From Archivesica marissinica (Eukaryota; Mollusca; Bivalvia; Venerida; Vesicomyidae), in assembly GCA_014843695.1 (NCBI GenBank), contig CM026398.1, forward strand, positions 43,331,372 to 43,395,371: a stretch of DNA of 64,000 nucleotides. Reading direction: 5' to 3'. Positions 11,106-21,792 of this stretch are shown here, piece by piece. The translations under genes were made by a program, and so were the position numbers. Below the pieces are notes generated by a model. The model was not told where the DNA came from and ran no database searches. It saw only the letters and a list, made by a program, of their open reading frames with translations. Each line of letters begins with the position of its first letter. Position 1 is the stretch's first letter.

Positions 11106-12262
11106 ATGGATGGAACATCTTTGTCGTTATGACACATGGTTTATGGATGGAACATCTTTGTCGTTATGACACATGGTTTATGGATGGAACATCTTTGTCG
11201 TTATGACACATGGTTTATGGATGGAACATCTTTGTCGTTATGACACATGGTTTATGGATGGAACATCTTTGTCGTTATGACACATGATTTATGGATGGAA
11301 CATCTTTGTCGTTATGACACATGGTTTATGGATGGAACATCTTTGTCGTTATGACACATGGTTTATGGATGGAACATCTTTGTCGTTATGACACATGGTT
11401 TATGGATGGAACATTCTTTGTCGTTATGACACATGGTTTATGGATGGAACATCTTTGTCGTTATGACACATGGTTTATGGATGGAACATCTTGTCGTTAT
11501 GACACATGGTTTATGGATGGAACATCTTTGTCGTTATGACACATGGTTTATGGATGGAACATCTTTGTCGTTATGACACATGGTTTATGGATGGAACATC
11601 TTTGTCGTTATGACACATGGTTATGGATGGAACATCTTTGTCGTTATGGACACATGGTTTATGGATGGAACATCTTTGTCGATGACACATGGTTATGGAT
11701 GGAACATCTTTGTCGTTATGACACATGGTTTATGGATGGAACATCGTTGTCGTTATGACACATGGTTTATGGATGGAACATCTTTGTCGTTATGACACAT
11801 GGTTTATGGATGGACATCTTTGTCGTTATGGACACATGGTTTATGGATGGAAACATCTTTGTCGTTATGACACATGGTTTATGGATGGAACATCTTTGTC
11901 GTTATGACACATGGTTTATGGATGGAACATCTTTGTCGTTATGACACATGGTTTATGGATGGAACATCATTGTCGTTATGACGCATGGTTTATGGATGGA
12001 ACATCTTTGTCGTTATGACACATGGTTTATGGATGGAACATCTTTGTCGTTATGACACATGGTTTATGGATGGCACATCTTTGTCGTTATGACACACGGT
12101 TTATGGATGGAACATCTTTGTCGTTATGACACACGGTTTATGGATGGAACATCTTTGTCGTTATGACACACGGTTTATGGATGGAACATCTTTGTCGTTA
12201 TGACACATGGTTTATGGATGGAACATCTTTGTCGTTATGACACATGGTTTATGGATGGAACA
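11069..12262 (+). repeat. 37-bp minisatellite inside the MULE coding sequence, about 32 copies
   Basis: The unit is the coding segment GAACATCTTTGTCGTTATGA plus CACATGGTTTATGGATG, encoding EHLCRYDTWFMDG. In the parent gene the segment is bounded by near-identical words, GGATTAGAACAT and GGATGGAACAT, consistent with slippage between short direct repeats. Because 37 is not a multiple of three, successive copies shift frame and hit TGA (SLSL-stop), so the array breaks the gene. Several copies carry one-base indels. Confidence 0.95.
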
Positions 12263-13171
12263 TTTTCATCAGCGCCAAAGATATTCAAGCAATTGTACAT
12301 TATTCGTGCTCCACTTGGTGATTCTGCTGTTACCTGTGTATATGCTCTGCTTTCTGGGAAATCACAGGACATTTATGAAGAACTATTCCTATCCATCATG
12401 AACAAGTGTGATGAACTTGGATTTAACCCAGACCCTACAACAGTGATAACGGACTTTGAGCAAGCTGTGATAAATGCCATTGCTAACACCCTTGGCCCCC
12501 ATGTTACATCTCAAGGATGTTTTTATCACCTCACACAGTGCACATGGCGCAAAATACAAGACCTTGGACTTGTTGAACTCTACAGGGAAAAGGAAGACAT
12601 AAAGTTATTCTGTGGGATGCTAGATGGACTAGCTTTCTTGCCAGTGGAGGAGGTAGCTAACGGTATGGCTTACCTTAAGGATAATACTCCAGAAGAACTT
12701 GAAAGTCTAGTTGACTATTTTGATAGTGTTTATGTGTCTGGGACATACCGTCGGATTCAGCCTCCACCTGCACAGCCTGGAGATAATCTCCCTGCTATGC
12801 GTATGCGTAGGGTGCCTCCACTATTTCCACCAAACCTCTGGAATTGTTACCTAACAACTGTGAACGATGGTGACATAACTAATAACTTATGTGAGAGTTG
12901 GAACCAAGGATTCCAACAACTGATTGGATATCACCATCCATCCATATGGACAGCTATTGACTGCCTACGTAAGGACCAAGCTCTTGTATCCACAGCTTTT
13001 CTTCTGAACTCACGTGGTGAACCTCCCAGAAAACGTATAAAGAAAGCAACAAAGGACCTTCAAACACGACTGAAGAACATATATCTGGACTTCACTGAAG
13101 GGAGGAAAACCTTGCAAGAACACCTCCATGGCATTGGGCATTCCATCAGATGGAAGCAACGCTCAAAATGA
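12225..13171 (+). pseudogene. MULE-family transposase, C-terminal two thirds
   Basis: After the last repeat copy the frame resumes as FMDGTFSSAPKIFKQLYIIR and runs to TGA at 13169-13171. Visible MULE features are the first catalytic Asp in WFMDGTF, a second acidic site in TTVITDFEQAVINAI, and the C-x2-H-type GCFYHLTQCTW. A C-terminal region ends with NNLCESWNQGFQQ, typical of animal MULEs. The domain is nearly intact (about 310 residues), with no stop downstream of the array. The gene is called broken only because about 32 copies of the 37-bp repeat separate this part from its N-terminus. A transcript that spliced out the array could in principle rescue it, but I see no evidence for that. Confidence 0.8.
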
Positions 13172-13365
13172 ACTGTGCACATGTTTTATCACATACATGT
13201 AGTTGTGTCTATGTAATATCCCTGTGGATATACCAAATTTGTTGAGCAGAAGGGATGATATCCCATGGTTTAATATGCTGGACTAAATGCTAAATTGGTT
13301 ATGCTAAACTGTTATTAATTATATGTACTTGTATTAAATGTAAAATGAATACTTTTAATGTTATA

Positions 13366-13627
13366 ATTTTGAATTACTTGTGCATGTTGTGCTAGCCTTT
13401 AAACTTGTCACTGTAATGTGCTTTGCCTATTTTGAATTACTTGTGCATGTTGTGCTAGCCTTTAAACTTGTCACTGTAATGTGCTTTGCCTATTTTGAAT
13501 TACTTGTGCATGTTGTGCTAGCTTTTAAACTTGTCACTGTAATGTGCTTTGCCTATTTTGAATTACTTGTGCATGTTGTGCTAGCCTTTAAACTTGTCAC
13601 TGTAATGTGCTTTGCCTATTTTGATTT
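13366..13627 (+). repeat. 63-bp tandem repeat, about 4 copies
   Basis: The unit contains TGCATGTTGTGCTAGCCTTT and ACTTGTCACTGTAATGTGC and starts at 13381, 13444, 13507 and 13570. It lies in the 3' flank of the MULE gene, before its right subterminal repeats. Confidence 0.9.
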
Positions 13628-13671
13628 TTTTTGTGCTAGTTTGTCACTTCAATTTGGTTTTACATTTACTA

Positions 13672-13778
13672 AAATTTAGGGGCAATTGTCCTATCTTTCT
13701 ATTTTTCCAAGGGGCTATTGTCCTAGGGGCAATTGTCCAGGTGGTAATTGTCCTAAGGGGCAATCGTCCGTACCCCCA
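13672..13778 (-). repeat. Right subterminal repeats of the MULE
   Basis: Inverse copies of the left cluster: GGGGCAATTGTCCTA, GGGGCTATTGTCCTAG, GGGGCAATTGTCC. They define an element of about 4.4 kb (9.35-13.78 kb) with internal repeat clusters at both ends. I could not establish a 9-10-bp target duplication. Confidence 0.6.
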
Positions 13779-14631
13779 TTTTTTCTTTAATGTGTTTGAT
13801 ATTTGCATATATGGTTATAACATGTACATTGAAGAATCTACTGTTGATCAATAGTTCTTTTATTTAAAAATGAACTATATTCTCAGAAATAATGATGTTC
13901 GTACGTCTCCTATTCCGTGGTTACACTTTGGGCAAATGCGTAAATGCGTAGATTTACCGGGACTCTGTTCCAATTTCTCAATTGGGAATCTCTAATTCCT
14001 ACTTTTAAATTTAATAATATATTTTAAATAATTAGGAGTCATATATTTTATGTAATTTCAAAATTCAAAATTGTGTTTAAATAATCAACAGTTCTTGCAA
14101 TTACTATAATTGTCAATGTCACGTTTTATTTCGTGAATTTCCCAACTGTAACTAATTGCATATCATGTTATTTCTATTTTTGTGTACACACATTGTCATT
14201 TATTCCACTTCTACTTACCTATAATTGATTTGTTTATATAAAGTTCACAGTACTGTTGAACATTTTTATTACTGGTCATTAAATAATATGACCCAGGCTG
14301 TGCGATGCATCATATCTTAAAGGTTTTTATTGCATGTGTATTACAACTTTGCAATATACAACGACAATACATTTATCGCATTAAACAACATACCATTTTT
14401 ACTTGGGCACCAATGTTTTACGGCTGACTGGTTGATCAAACTTACAGGTACATGTAAATCAAGCCTGAGAAATACATACATATTCGCAATACTTACCTGT
14501 TTTAATTTTAAGTAGTAAAAGACGATACAGTCCTAATAAATCTATTTAAAGTGTTTTATTTTTTATTTTAAGAGTAATTCCTAAATTAAATAATAACAGT
14601 AAGAATGTGTGTCTTTATAACCATTTAGATA

Positions 14632-14714
14632 CTCTCCCTTCATGGCGATGGATTCTACCGGGAATGAGGTCTCGAGAGTGTTTGTTTCGCAATCGAGCAA
14701 AAACAAGTCGTATT
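14632..14714 (+). repeat. SINE family A, 3' fragment
   Basis: CATGGCGATGGATTCTACCG, GAATGAGGTCTCGAGAGTG and TTTCGCAATCGAG match the body and tail of family A. The head is missing. Confidence 0.7.
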
Positions 14715-14761
14715 AACTAACACTGAATGATATAATATTTAAACATGTACATTGTATATTT

Positions 14762-14905
14762 CATTGCATTGGTAATTTCAATTGATTATAAATCAATGGC
14801 AATAAACAGATTGTGACTGAATTCGGCCGAATAAATTAATACCAGTGTTATAATTGCATTGGTAAATCCAACTGATTATAAATCATGGTAATAAACAGAT
14901 TGTGC
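14762..14905. repeat. Short direct duplication
   Basis: GCATTGGTAATTTCAATTGA...AATAAACAGATTGTG recurs about 90 bp later with small changes (GCATTGGTAAATCCAACTGA...). The rest of 13800-15880 is AT-rich DNA without a gene. Confidence 0.5.
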
Positions 14906-16085
14906 ATAGAACATGAGGCATGTTGTGCAACTCGCTTTGGTAGAGATCATTATTATGTACTATTTATGTTATATTCATATGTAGTAGTATAGTATATCTT
15001 TATTTTCGTCTCATCAATGTATAATACAATATTACAGACATGTGGAAAATAAATTATAATAATGCTTCTAGATACACATAAATTATATCACAATTAGTAT
15101 TTTAGGATAGACTCTATCAGTTATAACTATAACTATGTACACATCTAAAACTGATACATCTATATGAAAGTTGCTAATCTCCTAATTTAAAAAAACTGCA
15201 ATAAAACTAGGAGGGGGTAAGACTTAAGAACCTACTGAATTATCAATATAGGCACTAGCGTGCACTTGTTAAAAAATAGTTTAGAAGACCAGGTATCACC
15301 CTTGATCAGATCAATGGTGACTTGATTAGCAGCATCCATATAGCGGTGGTAAAAATCATTTCAAAATTAAAAAGAGCATGACATTATTTACACATAAAGA
15401 ATTGTCTAGTTTTTAAGATATTAAAACAGGTTTTGGCACTTTGGTGCTTTGTTGATATTAATAAAATGCAAAAATAGTTATTCTAGTGTTTGTAAAAGTT
15501 TTCCCTATTTAACTACATCTGCGAATATCTATATTTCAGATAATTTGTTTTTACAAATCCACAAAAACAATTAACGGTATGCGTTAGATATGCTTAATCT
15601 ATTTGCCAGAGGGCAGCAAGTGTCCCTCATTACAATGTTTATACGTCACGCCTCAAAATACTACAGGTTATAATCTTGTATGACCATTCCCGCCTTCGGT
15701 AACAGTTGACTGATTTCAATGTCATATCGGGGAAAGGCAGCCCAATCTAAGAGAGATAATCGAGATAATCAAATCAAGCGCAAATTTGACTGATAAACAA
15801 GGGAGATAAAACCAGATATTTATCCATAAAAGCTGGACATGGCATGTCCCGCGTGCAAACGTGACCGTCGGGTTTTGAGTTGTGTCATTTTGTGAATTCG
15901 GATTTTACAGTGATGTTTTTTATTTGTTAAGTATATCTTTTTGTTGATCAATTGAAAAGAATTTTCTAGGAAGAACGTATACTGTGTTGAAGTATTCCTA
16001 GTCCAAATTTTAATGAAGTCCGTTTACAAATAATCCAAATATACCGAATTATATAAGTGTCGGGTTACAAGTGGCTGTAAGTGTA

Positions 16086-16165
16086 GAGTGGTGGAACCTA
16101 TGCTCGGCGTAAATCCCACATACTATTATAATGACAAGTATAAAATGTTAATTGCACTTGCCGTA

Positions 16166-16201
<36 letters not shown>

Positions 16202-17093
16202 CCTAAGTTGTGAAAACAACTTTCAAAACACTATTATTGACAGTTTTTTTATCTTCATCACTTGACCTTGCTGCTCAATACAGCTATCGCAACGGTGTCG
16301 GTCGGCACCCGTTTATATGGGGAACTGAAGATTTCAGGGCACCTATAAATTATTGCAAATATTCCAATGTGACAATTCCCTAGATCTGGTTAACTTTAGT
16401 ACATATATTCATGAAGCTTTATCCCTTCGTAATTCACTTGCTTAGGATATATGAGTTACCAGTTGAATACTCCCTACACTCTTAATACAGTCATGACAAT
16501 GTTTTGCATATTCTAAAATCCATCATGATATTGTCATTATTTTTCCACGTATGTCCATAATCAATACGTCATTTGTCCATCCTCAGCATGATTGCATATA
16601 TCATAATATTGTACTATATATATTGTAAATATGTTTAAATGTTACAGACGAGAAACTGTAAACTTTAAGTCTTAATAAAGCATTCTTCTTCTTCTTCCTA
16701 TGCACGGCGTACTTGTTATTATTTATTTATCCACCATAACGTGTTGCATTGATCTTAATCAGAAATGGTATAGAAACTATTTTTCGGGTTAGGTGTAGAT
16801 TTTTAAATTTCGGATAGCTACCTGAATTGATTATACACTGTATCAATTTCGGTGGAAATATTCTCCCAATGATTTTCTTGTTTGTATTCGTCTGCTGGGC
16901 CAGTCACGTGACAGTTGCATCAGCCTACATATACACTCAACGGAATGCTATTGAACCATGTTTCAGCTATCTGGCATCGAAATTAGCCTAGAACTATATC
17001 AATATTTTAAATAAGGATGAGAATTGAAAATACGCCGAGCATAGGAATATGCCGCCGAGCATAGGAATACGCCGAGCATAGGTTCCACCACTC
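16086..17093. mobile_element. Non-autonomous TA-inserting element, TIR GAGTGGTGGAACCTATGC
   Basis: The left end GAGTGGTGGAACCTATGC follows TA, and the right end GCATAGGTTCCACCACTC precedes TA. Near the right end the GCCGAGCATAGGAATA word is repeated. It contains an ATT microsatellite at 16167-16201 and no coding sequence. Relatives lie at 31428-32020 (right end lost) and 45443-45828 (both ends). Its left TA is shared with the right TA of the Tc1 element that ends at 16083. Confidence 0.8.
16167..16201 (+). repeat. (ATT)n microsatellite
   Basis: About eleven uninterrupted ATT triplets inside the TA-inserting element. Confidence 0.9.
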
Positions 17094-17099
17094 TATACA

Positions 17100-18749
17100 G
17101 CCTTGTTATACCTTATTACATCCTTAATTGCCGGGTAAGTCAATTATTACCCAATTTGAATTATACTAATATAATACTAATACCGAAATGTTATTCGTAT
17201 GAAAAAAATCACTTCGGATAATTAGATACATGTGTATATAGTTAGATAACATTTTATGTGAAGGACGGCACTAGACGGCAATTAGTCTATAATGAAATTG
17301 GTTGTGCTGGTTGTCTTCCTTTGAATCTATACCACCATTTTACAATTTAAGAAATTGAAAGGAACTGTAAGTAATATTAGTGAATCTAATCTAAAGTGAA
17401 TTTCAGCTCTGCAATGAACTGTTATTTGAGTAAACAGTGTACTTGTATTGTTCGTGGCCACAATATATCTAATGTCATATCGACATATGTTTTCGCGAAT
17501 GAAAACCTACTTGTAACTTTATGAACCAGGGCAGGTCAGACACCGCCGTCGAAATCGCCATAGACCACCATTATAACCTACAGTGCTATTATATGTTCCC
17601 CAACAATAATTTGCAACAAACGAGTGTATGTTTCTTCAATTTTCAAACTTACCGTTGAACCACAAGAAATTGGCAAATTGTTGACAGTAACACAGAGTCA
17701 CAGTCATTAACACATCTATCTTATCTTCATGACACAATACCCCTCATATACTAATAATACTAGAAGGTATGCAACCAGTGATTATGGCAGATTCACAGTT
17801 GCTCTGACATAACACTGTAAAAGTTATACAAACATCCCCACACACCATAACTATTGGTTCATTTCGTAACACAGATAATTTATACGTGTATATAATTAAA
17901 ATCATTTTCCAGCCTGATATATGCTCTACCGTCACTCAGCGACCGTTCAAACTTCAACGATAGAGCTGTTTTTGAAGAATCGAGCTACCCCCCCCCCCAA
18001 ATTTTAGTTGGATGTCATCTATTTGGTACTAAGCGCCTCGTCAGTTATGTATTATTTCCTTGAATATATTCATAAAATATCCATGCACTGTTTCAGCAAA
18101 AATTTTGCTCACTATGTTCAATCATTATGTTATGTTCAATCACTGTCAACAAATACAATAAACGAAAATAAGTGTTCAACACATATTACCGGTAGCTTCA
18201 ATTAGGCTATGGAACCGTATACCGACATATATACAGTTGAGTCCCAATCTGGACACATACTCCCTCTAATCTTTATACTGTCTGCTTTTGACTATAGGTT
18301 TGTAGATCCTTTTATCTTTTTAACTTACATGTACACATATTATTTTAGATTAACGGACTGTTCTAGACGGTGCCTGCCAATAATAATCGTGACTCATTGT
18401 TTGGCAGTAACAAGTTGAAGAGGTCATTTTTCATTTATCATTTCTGAATAATATAGGTACATATATTGCTTTGAAGCTTCACATTCACCTCCCCGACTAA
18501 TTCCCTGCACCCACAGTAAGTCCCCACCTTACCACTGACCTTCAACATGAAATTTGCCAATTCATTGGAAAACATAAATTACCCTTTATTTTGGTGAACC
18601 CAGGCTTATACAGTCAATCACGTGCGGCGAGACACTCTTTGGGTGGTGAACTTGTATCAAAGCCACAAAAACAGCTCACAAACAGTACAATTTCGTCTTT
18701 CTGAACTTTTAAGTATTTACTTATTAATTAAGTTTTGCCATATCTTCAG
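17100..18749. other. Intergenic or 5' region of the HDAC gene, no feature assigned
   Basis: AT-rich DNA with a poly-C run at 17991-17999. The HDAC gene should have its promoter and initiator exon here or further upstream. I could not identify an ATG exon that joins in phase 0 to the exon at 18750. Confidence 0.4.
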
Positions 18750-18962
18750 AATGCTGGTGCTCTGCCCAAAACAGAAAATAAATCCAGTCTGTCGGCCATG
18801 ATGAAGAAAGTGATGGAGGAGAAGAAGCGACAGGAGGAGGATAATGATGAAGAGCCTGTTGCCGGGAGTGATCCACAGCCCGCCACCGCAGATATCCAGG
18901 GCAAAGACAGTGACACAGATGATGAGGATTATAATATGATGATAGCTGGACTCTCTGAAGTG
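18750..18962 (+). CDS. HDAC6: HDAC6-like exon 1 in window: acidic N-terminal region
   Basis: Acceptor TATCTTCAG, phase 0 to phase 0, 71 codons. It reads NAGALPKTENKSSLSAMMKK, then a charged stretch VMEEKKRQEEDNDEE and GKDSDTDDEDYNMMIAGLSE before the donor GAAGTG|GTCGGT. The segment is low-complexity and acidic and precedes the deacetylase domain. The donor is a weak match. It is not the initiator exon, since the frame is open at the acceptor. Confidence 0.65.
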
Positions 18963-19048
18963 GTCGGTATTTCAGTTTGGGTAACAGATAGGGACATGGA
19001 GGGAGAGAGGAGAGAGTGTGAGATGGGAGAGGGCGAATGAGAGATAGA

Positions 19049-19480
19049 GCAAAGACAGTCAAACAGATGAAGAGGACAATAACATGGTGGTAGCTGGACT
19101 CAGTGAAGAAGTCGATAATATTGTGCTTGCCAGATGGCAGAGGTGTAATGGGAGAGAGTGCTGGAGAGAAAAGGAGACCAATAGGTGACATATAGAGAAA
19201 GAGAGATGGTAGGGAGAATAAGCGAGTCCAAGAGGTTGCAGGGAGAGATGAGCAGTGGCAAGGATAATACAACAGACGAAGAGATTGTAGGGATAGAAAG
19301 AGAGATGAGAGGGGCAGAGATAGAAAGAAAAATTAGCAGTGGCATGGATAATAAGAGAGGTGAGAGGTGGCAGTGATAATAAGAGAGATCTGGAGAGGAG
19401 ATTGGGTTAGGGAGAGATGGAGCAAGAACAGTGACATTGATGATGTTGACTATGTGATGGTGATTGCTAGACTGAAGTGA
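19049..19480 (+). pseudogene. Two degenerate downstream copies of the 3' part of exon 1
   Basis: A copy at 19049-19115 encodes KDSQTDEEDNNMVVAGLSEE, closely matching KDSDTDDEDYNMMIAGLSEV of exon 1. A second at 19422-19478 encodes KNSDIDDVDYVMVIARLK then TGA. Between them lies purine-rich GAGAGA sequence with weaker echoes (GGCAAGGATAATACAACAGA). These look like exon-fragment duplications in intron 1, not extra coding exons. Confidence 0.65.
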
Positions 19481-19728
19481 GTTGCCATTTGTAAAAATAC
19501 AAATTTTGGTGAGCATGAGATGAAATCAAATCCTATCTTACACTAATAATATATTGATGAAATTCTCTCACACTGTAGGCTGTACATGTCATCAGTGTCT
19601 TGCATTTAATACAAGAAACCATTCATCTACGCTGAATTTTAATTTAGATTAACTGACCCTGTCGATAGAAATATAAATGTATTAACTGGGGTAAATCCTC
19701 CATTGATTAATAATAGTAACTTGTCCAT

Positions 19729-20170
19729 CACTGCTGTGGGTTCAAGACTTGTCCATCACTGCTGTGGGTTCAAGACTTGTCCATCACTGCTGTGGGTTCA
19801 AGACTTGTCCATTACTGCTGTGGGTTCAAGACTTGTCCATCACTGCTGTGGGTTCAAGACTTGTCCATTACTGCTGTGGGTTCAAGACTTGTCCATCACT
19901 GCTGTGGGTTCAAGACTTGTCCATTACTGCTGTGGGTTCAAGACTTGTCCATCACTGCTGTGGGTTCAAGACTTGTCCATTACTGCTGTGGGTTCAAGAC
20001 TTGTCCATCACTGCTGTGGGTTCAAGACTTGTCCATTACTGCTGTGGGTTCAAGACTTGTCCATCACTGCTGTGGGTTCAAGACTTGTCCATTACTGCTG
20101 TGGGTTCAAGACTTGTCCATCACTGCTGTGGGTTCAAGACGTGTCCATCACTGCTGTGGGTTCAAGACCT
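19729..20170 (+). repeat. 28-bp minisatellite, about 16 copies
   Basis: The unit is CTTGTCCATCACTGCTGTGG plus GTTCAAGA, with C/T alternation (ATCACT/ATTACT) roughly every other copy. The last copy continues as GGGTTCAAGACCTGC, a B-box-like sequence, so the array probably grew from the T-arm of a tRNA-derived SINE. It lies in intron 1. Confidence 0.9.
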
Positions 20171-20382
20171 GCAAGGATCTGAATTTAGCCATCGTTTCAG
20201 CTCACTTGTGGAAGCAACTGGACTTTAGAAGCTCCACCGCATAAAACTAGCAAGGGACCGTATGACCTGCTCGTTGGAGTGACTCTAAAGTCATTAAGTC
20301 CGAACACAAGAACACGTAGCAATGGTTTCCATGTATCTTCTAATGTACATGTATTACAGACTGTTCTTTTTATTTCATGTAG

Positions 20383-20417
20383 GCCTTACTGATGAAGAAG
20401 CCACAGTCTGTGATTGG
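20383..20417 (+). CDS. HDAC6: HDAC6-like exon 2 (35 nt)
   Basis: Acceptor TTTCATGTAG, donor GATTGG|GTATGG. In phase 0 it reads ALLMKKPQSVIG, the last codon being completed by the first base of exon 3 to give QSVIG-TGFVYDERF. The phase fit at both ends supports this very small exon. Confidence 0.6.
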
Positions 20418-20716
20418 GTATGGTCAAGTATATATATATATATACATTATTTCGAATTTATTCTAATAATCGCACACCCCCTTATTTTGACTTTTTATAC
20501 AAAAACTACAGAAAATCTACGAGACCAAACACAATGCTCTCCCATGCTCACACACAGCTCCTCTAGTCAATAATATCAACTTACCCTCCACCCATTCAAT
20601 ATGAAATCCGGTTTCTGTCTCTGTTGTAAGTTATTGATGAATCATATTATAGCAGGAGACGTCGAGATATCTGTTATTGTTACAGTGAAATGATGTGATT
20701 TACTGTGATACTACAG

Positions 20717-20858
20717 GACTGGTTTTGTGTACGATGAAAGATTTGCTCTTCACAAGAACGACTGGGAACCTGACTTCCCAGAGAAACCGGCCAGAGTAAC
20801 CAGTCCATACCAGCGATGCTGTGACCTTCATCTTGTTAGCAGGTGTACCCCTATAGAG
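20717..20858 (+). CDS. HDAC6: HDAC6-like exon 3: start of deacetylase domain 1
   Basis: Acceptor ACTACAG, donor ATAGAG|GTCAGC. It encodes TGFVYDERFALHKNDWEPDF, then PEKPARVTSPYQRC and HLVSRCTPIE. This is the canonical N-terminal strand and P-E-x-P helix of a class II domain. A closer GT (AGCAG|GTGTAC) is out of phase with exon 4; the downstream donor restores phase 0. An inverted copy lies at 38085-38232. Confidence 0.85.
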
Positions 20859-20907
20859 GTCAGCACTAGACTTTTCGTTTCATTTGTCATTTAAATGTAT
20901 CATTTGT

Positions 20908-21140
20908 GGAAGTCTAGATAGCGCAGTGGAGCGTTCGCTTCAGGTGCGAAAGGTCCGGAGTTTGCGCCCCGCTGGAGCCGTTACGATTGTGCCCTTAGGC
21001 AAAGCATTTAAATTCCACGTTGCCTCTCTCTCCCTCGTGGCGATGGATTCCATCAGGAATGAGGTCTCGAGAGTGATTAATATAAGTTGTGGGAACTTGT
21101 TTCGCAATCGAGCTAAAATAAATTTGTATAAACTAAATGT
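20908..21140 (+). repeat. SINE family A
   Basis: Head GATAGCGCAGTGGAGCG..., B-box-like GGAGTTTGCGCCCCGC, body GATGGATTCCATCAGGAATG, tail TTTCGCAATCGAGCTAAAAT. The tRNA-like head has the loop TTCAGGT, giving a CAG anticodon position. It lies just after exon 3 and is duplicated with it in inverse orientation. Confidence 0.85.
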
Positions 21141-21252
21141 ATCATTGAATAAGAGATACCTGTACTTGCTGGAAGGTAGTTACACTATAATGACATTTTC
21201 AGTTTTAACGAATGCATTTAATGAATATTTACTATTATAACGGGTTTATGCA

Positions 21253-21498
21253 AATTTATTTTAGCTCGATTGCGAAACAAGTTCTTATAATATAATATTA
21301 ATCACTCTTGAGACCTCATTCCTGGTGGGATATTCCTGATGGAATCCATCACCATGCTGGAGAGAGAAGAGGCATTGTGGAATTAAATGCCTTGCCTAAG
21401 GGTACAATCGTAACAGCTCCAGCGGTACTCGAACTCCGGACCTTTCGCATCTGACGCGAACACACTACCATTGCGCTATCACAACTTCCACTTTTATA
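21253..21498 (-). repeat. SINE family A
   Basis: Minus-strand copy with tail (ATTTTAGCTCGATTGCGAAA at 21257) and head (CTACCATTGCGCTATCAC at 21467). It forms an inverted pair with the copy at 20908-21140. Confidence 0.85.
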
Positions 21499-21792
21499 AT
21501 GGGTAATAATGCCATTACATATTTTTCGTATTGCACTTGTGTAATAACTATGCAAATGAGCACTATGTATTATCACCTCAAAATAATACACAAACAACGT
21601 TGTGTCGAAAATCTAGTGGCACTGAAAATCATCCAGCTATTAACACTACAAATCCTGCCCAATCACTGAATTCATCAACAGGCATGTCCAGCTACACAGT
21701 AACAATTGCAATATAAAACTTGCTAGAAATTGTGCAAGTGGCGGTATTTCAACATTACGATCGACTTAGTAAATTCGTACTTATTGTGACAT

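Larger units (their letters stand above)
6205..16083. mobile_element. Tc1/mariner element with ~200-bp TIRs, expanded by nested DNA
   Basis: The left terminus CACTTACAGCCACTTGTAAC (from 6205) is flanked by TA. The right terminus ends GTTACAAGTGGCTGTAAGTG at 16083, followed by TA. The inverted repeats match over about 205 bp (6205-6412 against 15880-16083) and include the AATTCGGATTTTACAGTGATG segment. A Tc1-type element is normally 1.3-2 kb. The 9.9-kb length is best explained by later insertions, including the MULE at 9.3-13.8 kb. The transposase remnant lies beside the left TIR, reading away from the right end. Confidence 0.7.

Noticed and set aside
18724..19516. Minus-strand Ser/Pro/Leu-rich frames opposite exon 1
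   Set aside because: They mirror purine-rich GAGAGA sequence and overlap exon 1 on the other strand, where deacetylase context supports the plus strand.
20843..20850. GTGTAC as the donor of exon 3
   Set aside because: It would leave phase 2 against the phase 0 start of exon 4. The donor at 20859 fits both phase and the family alignment (RCTPIE-ARYG).
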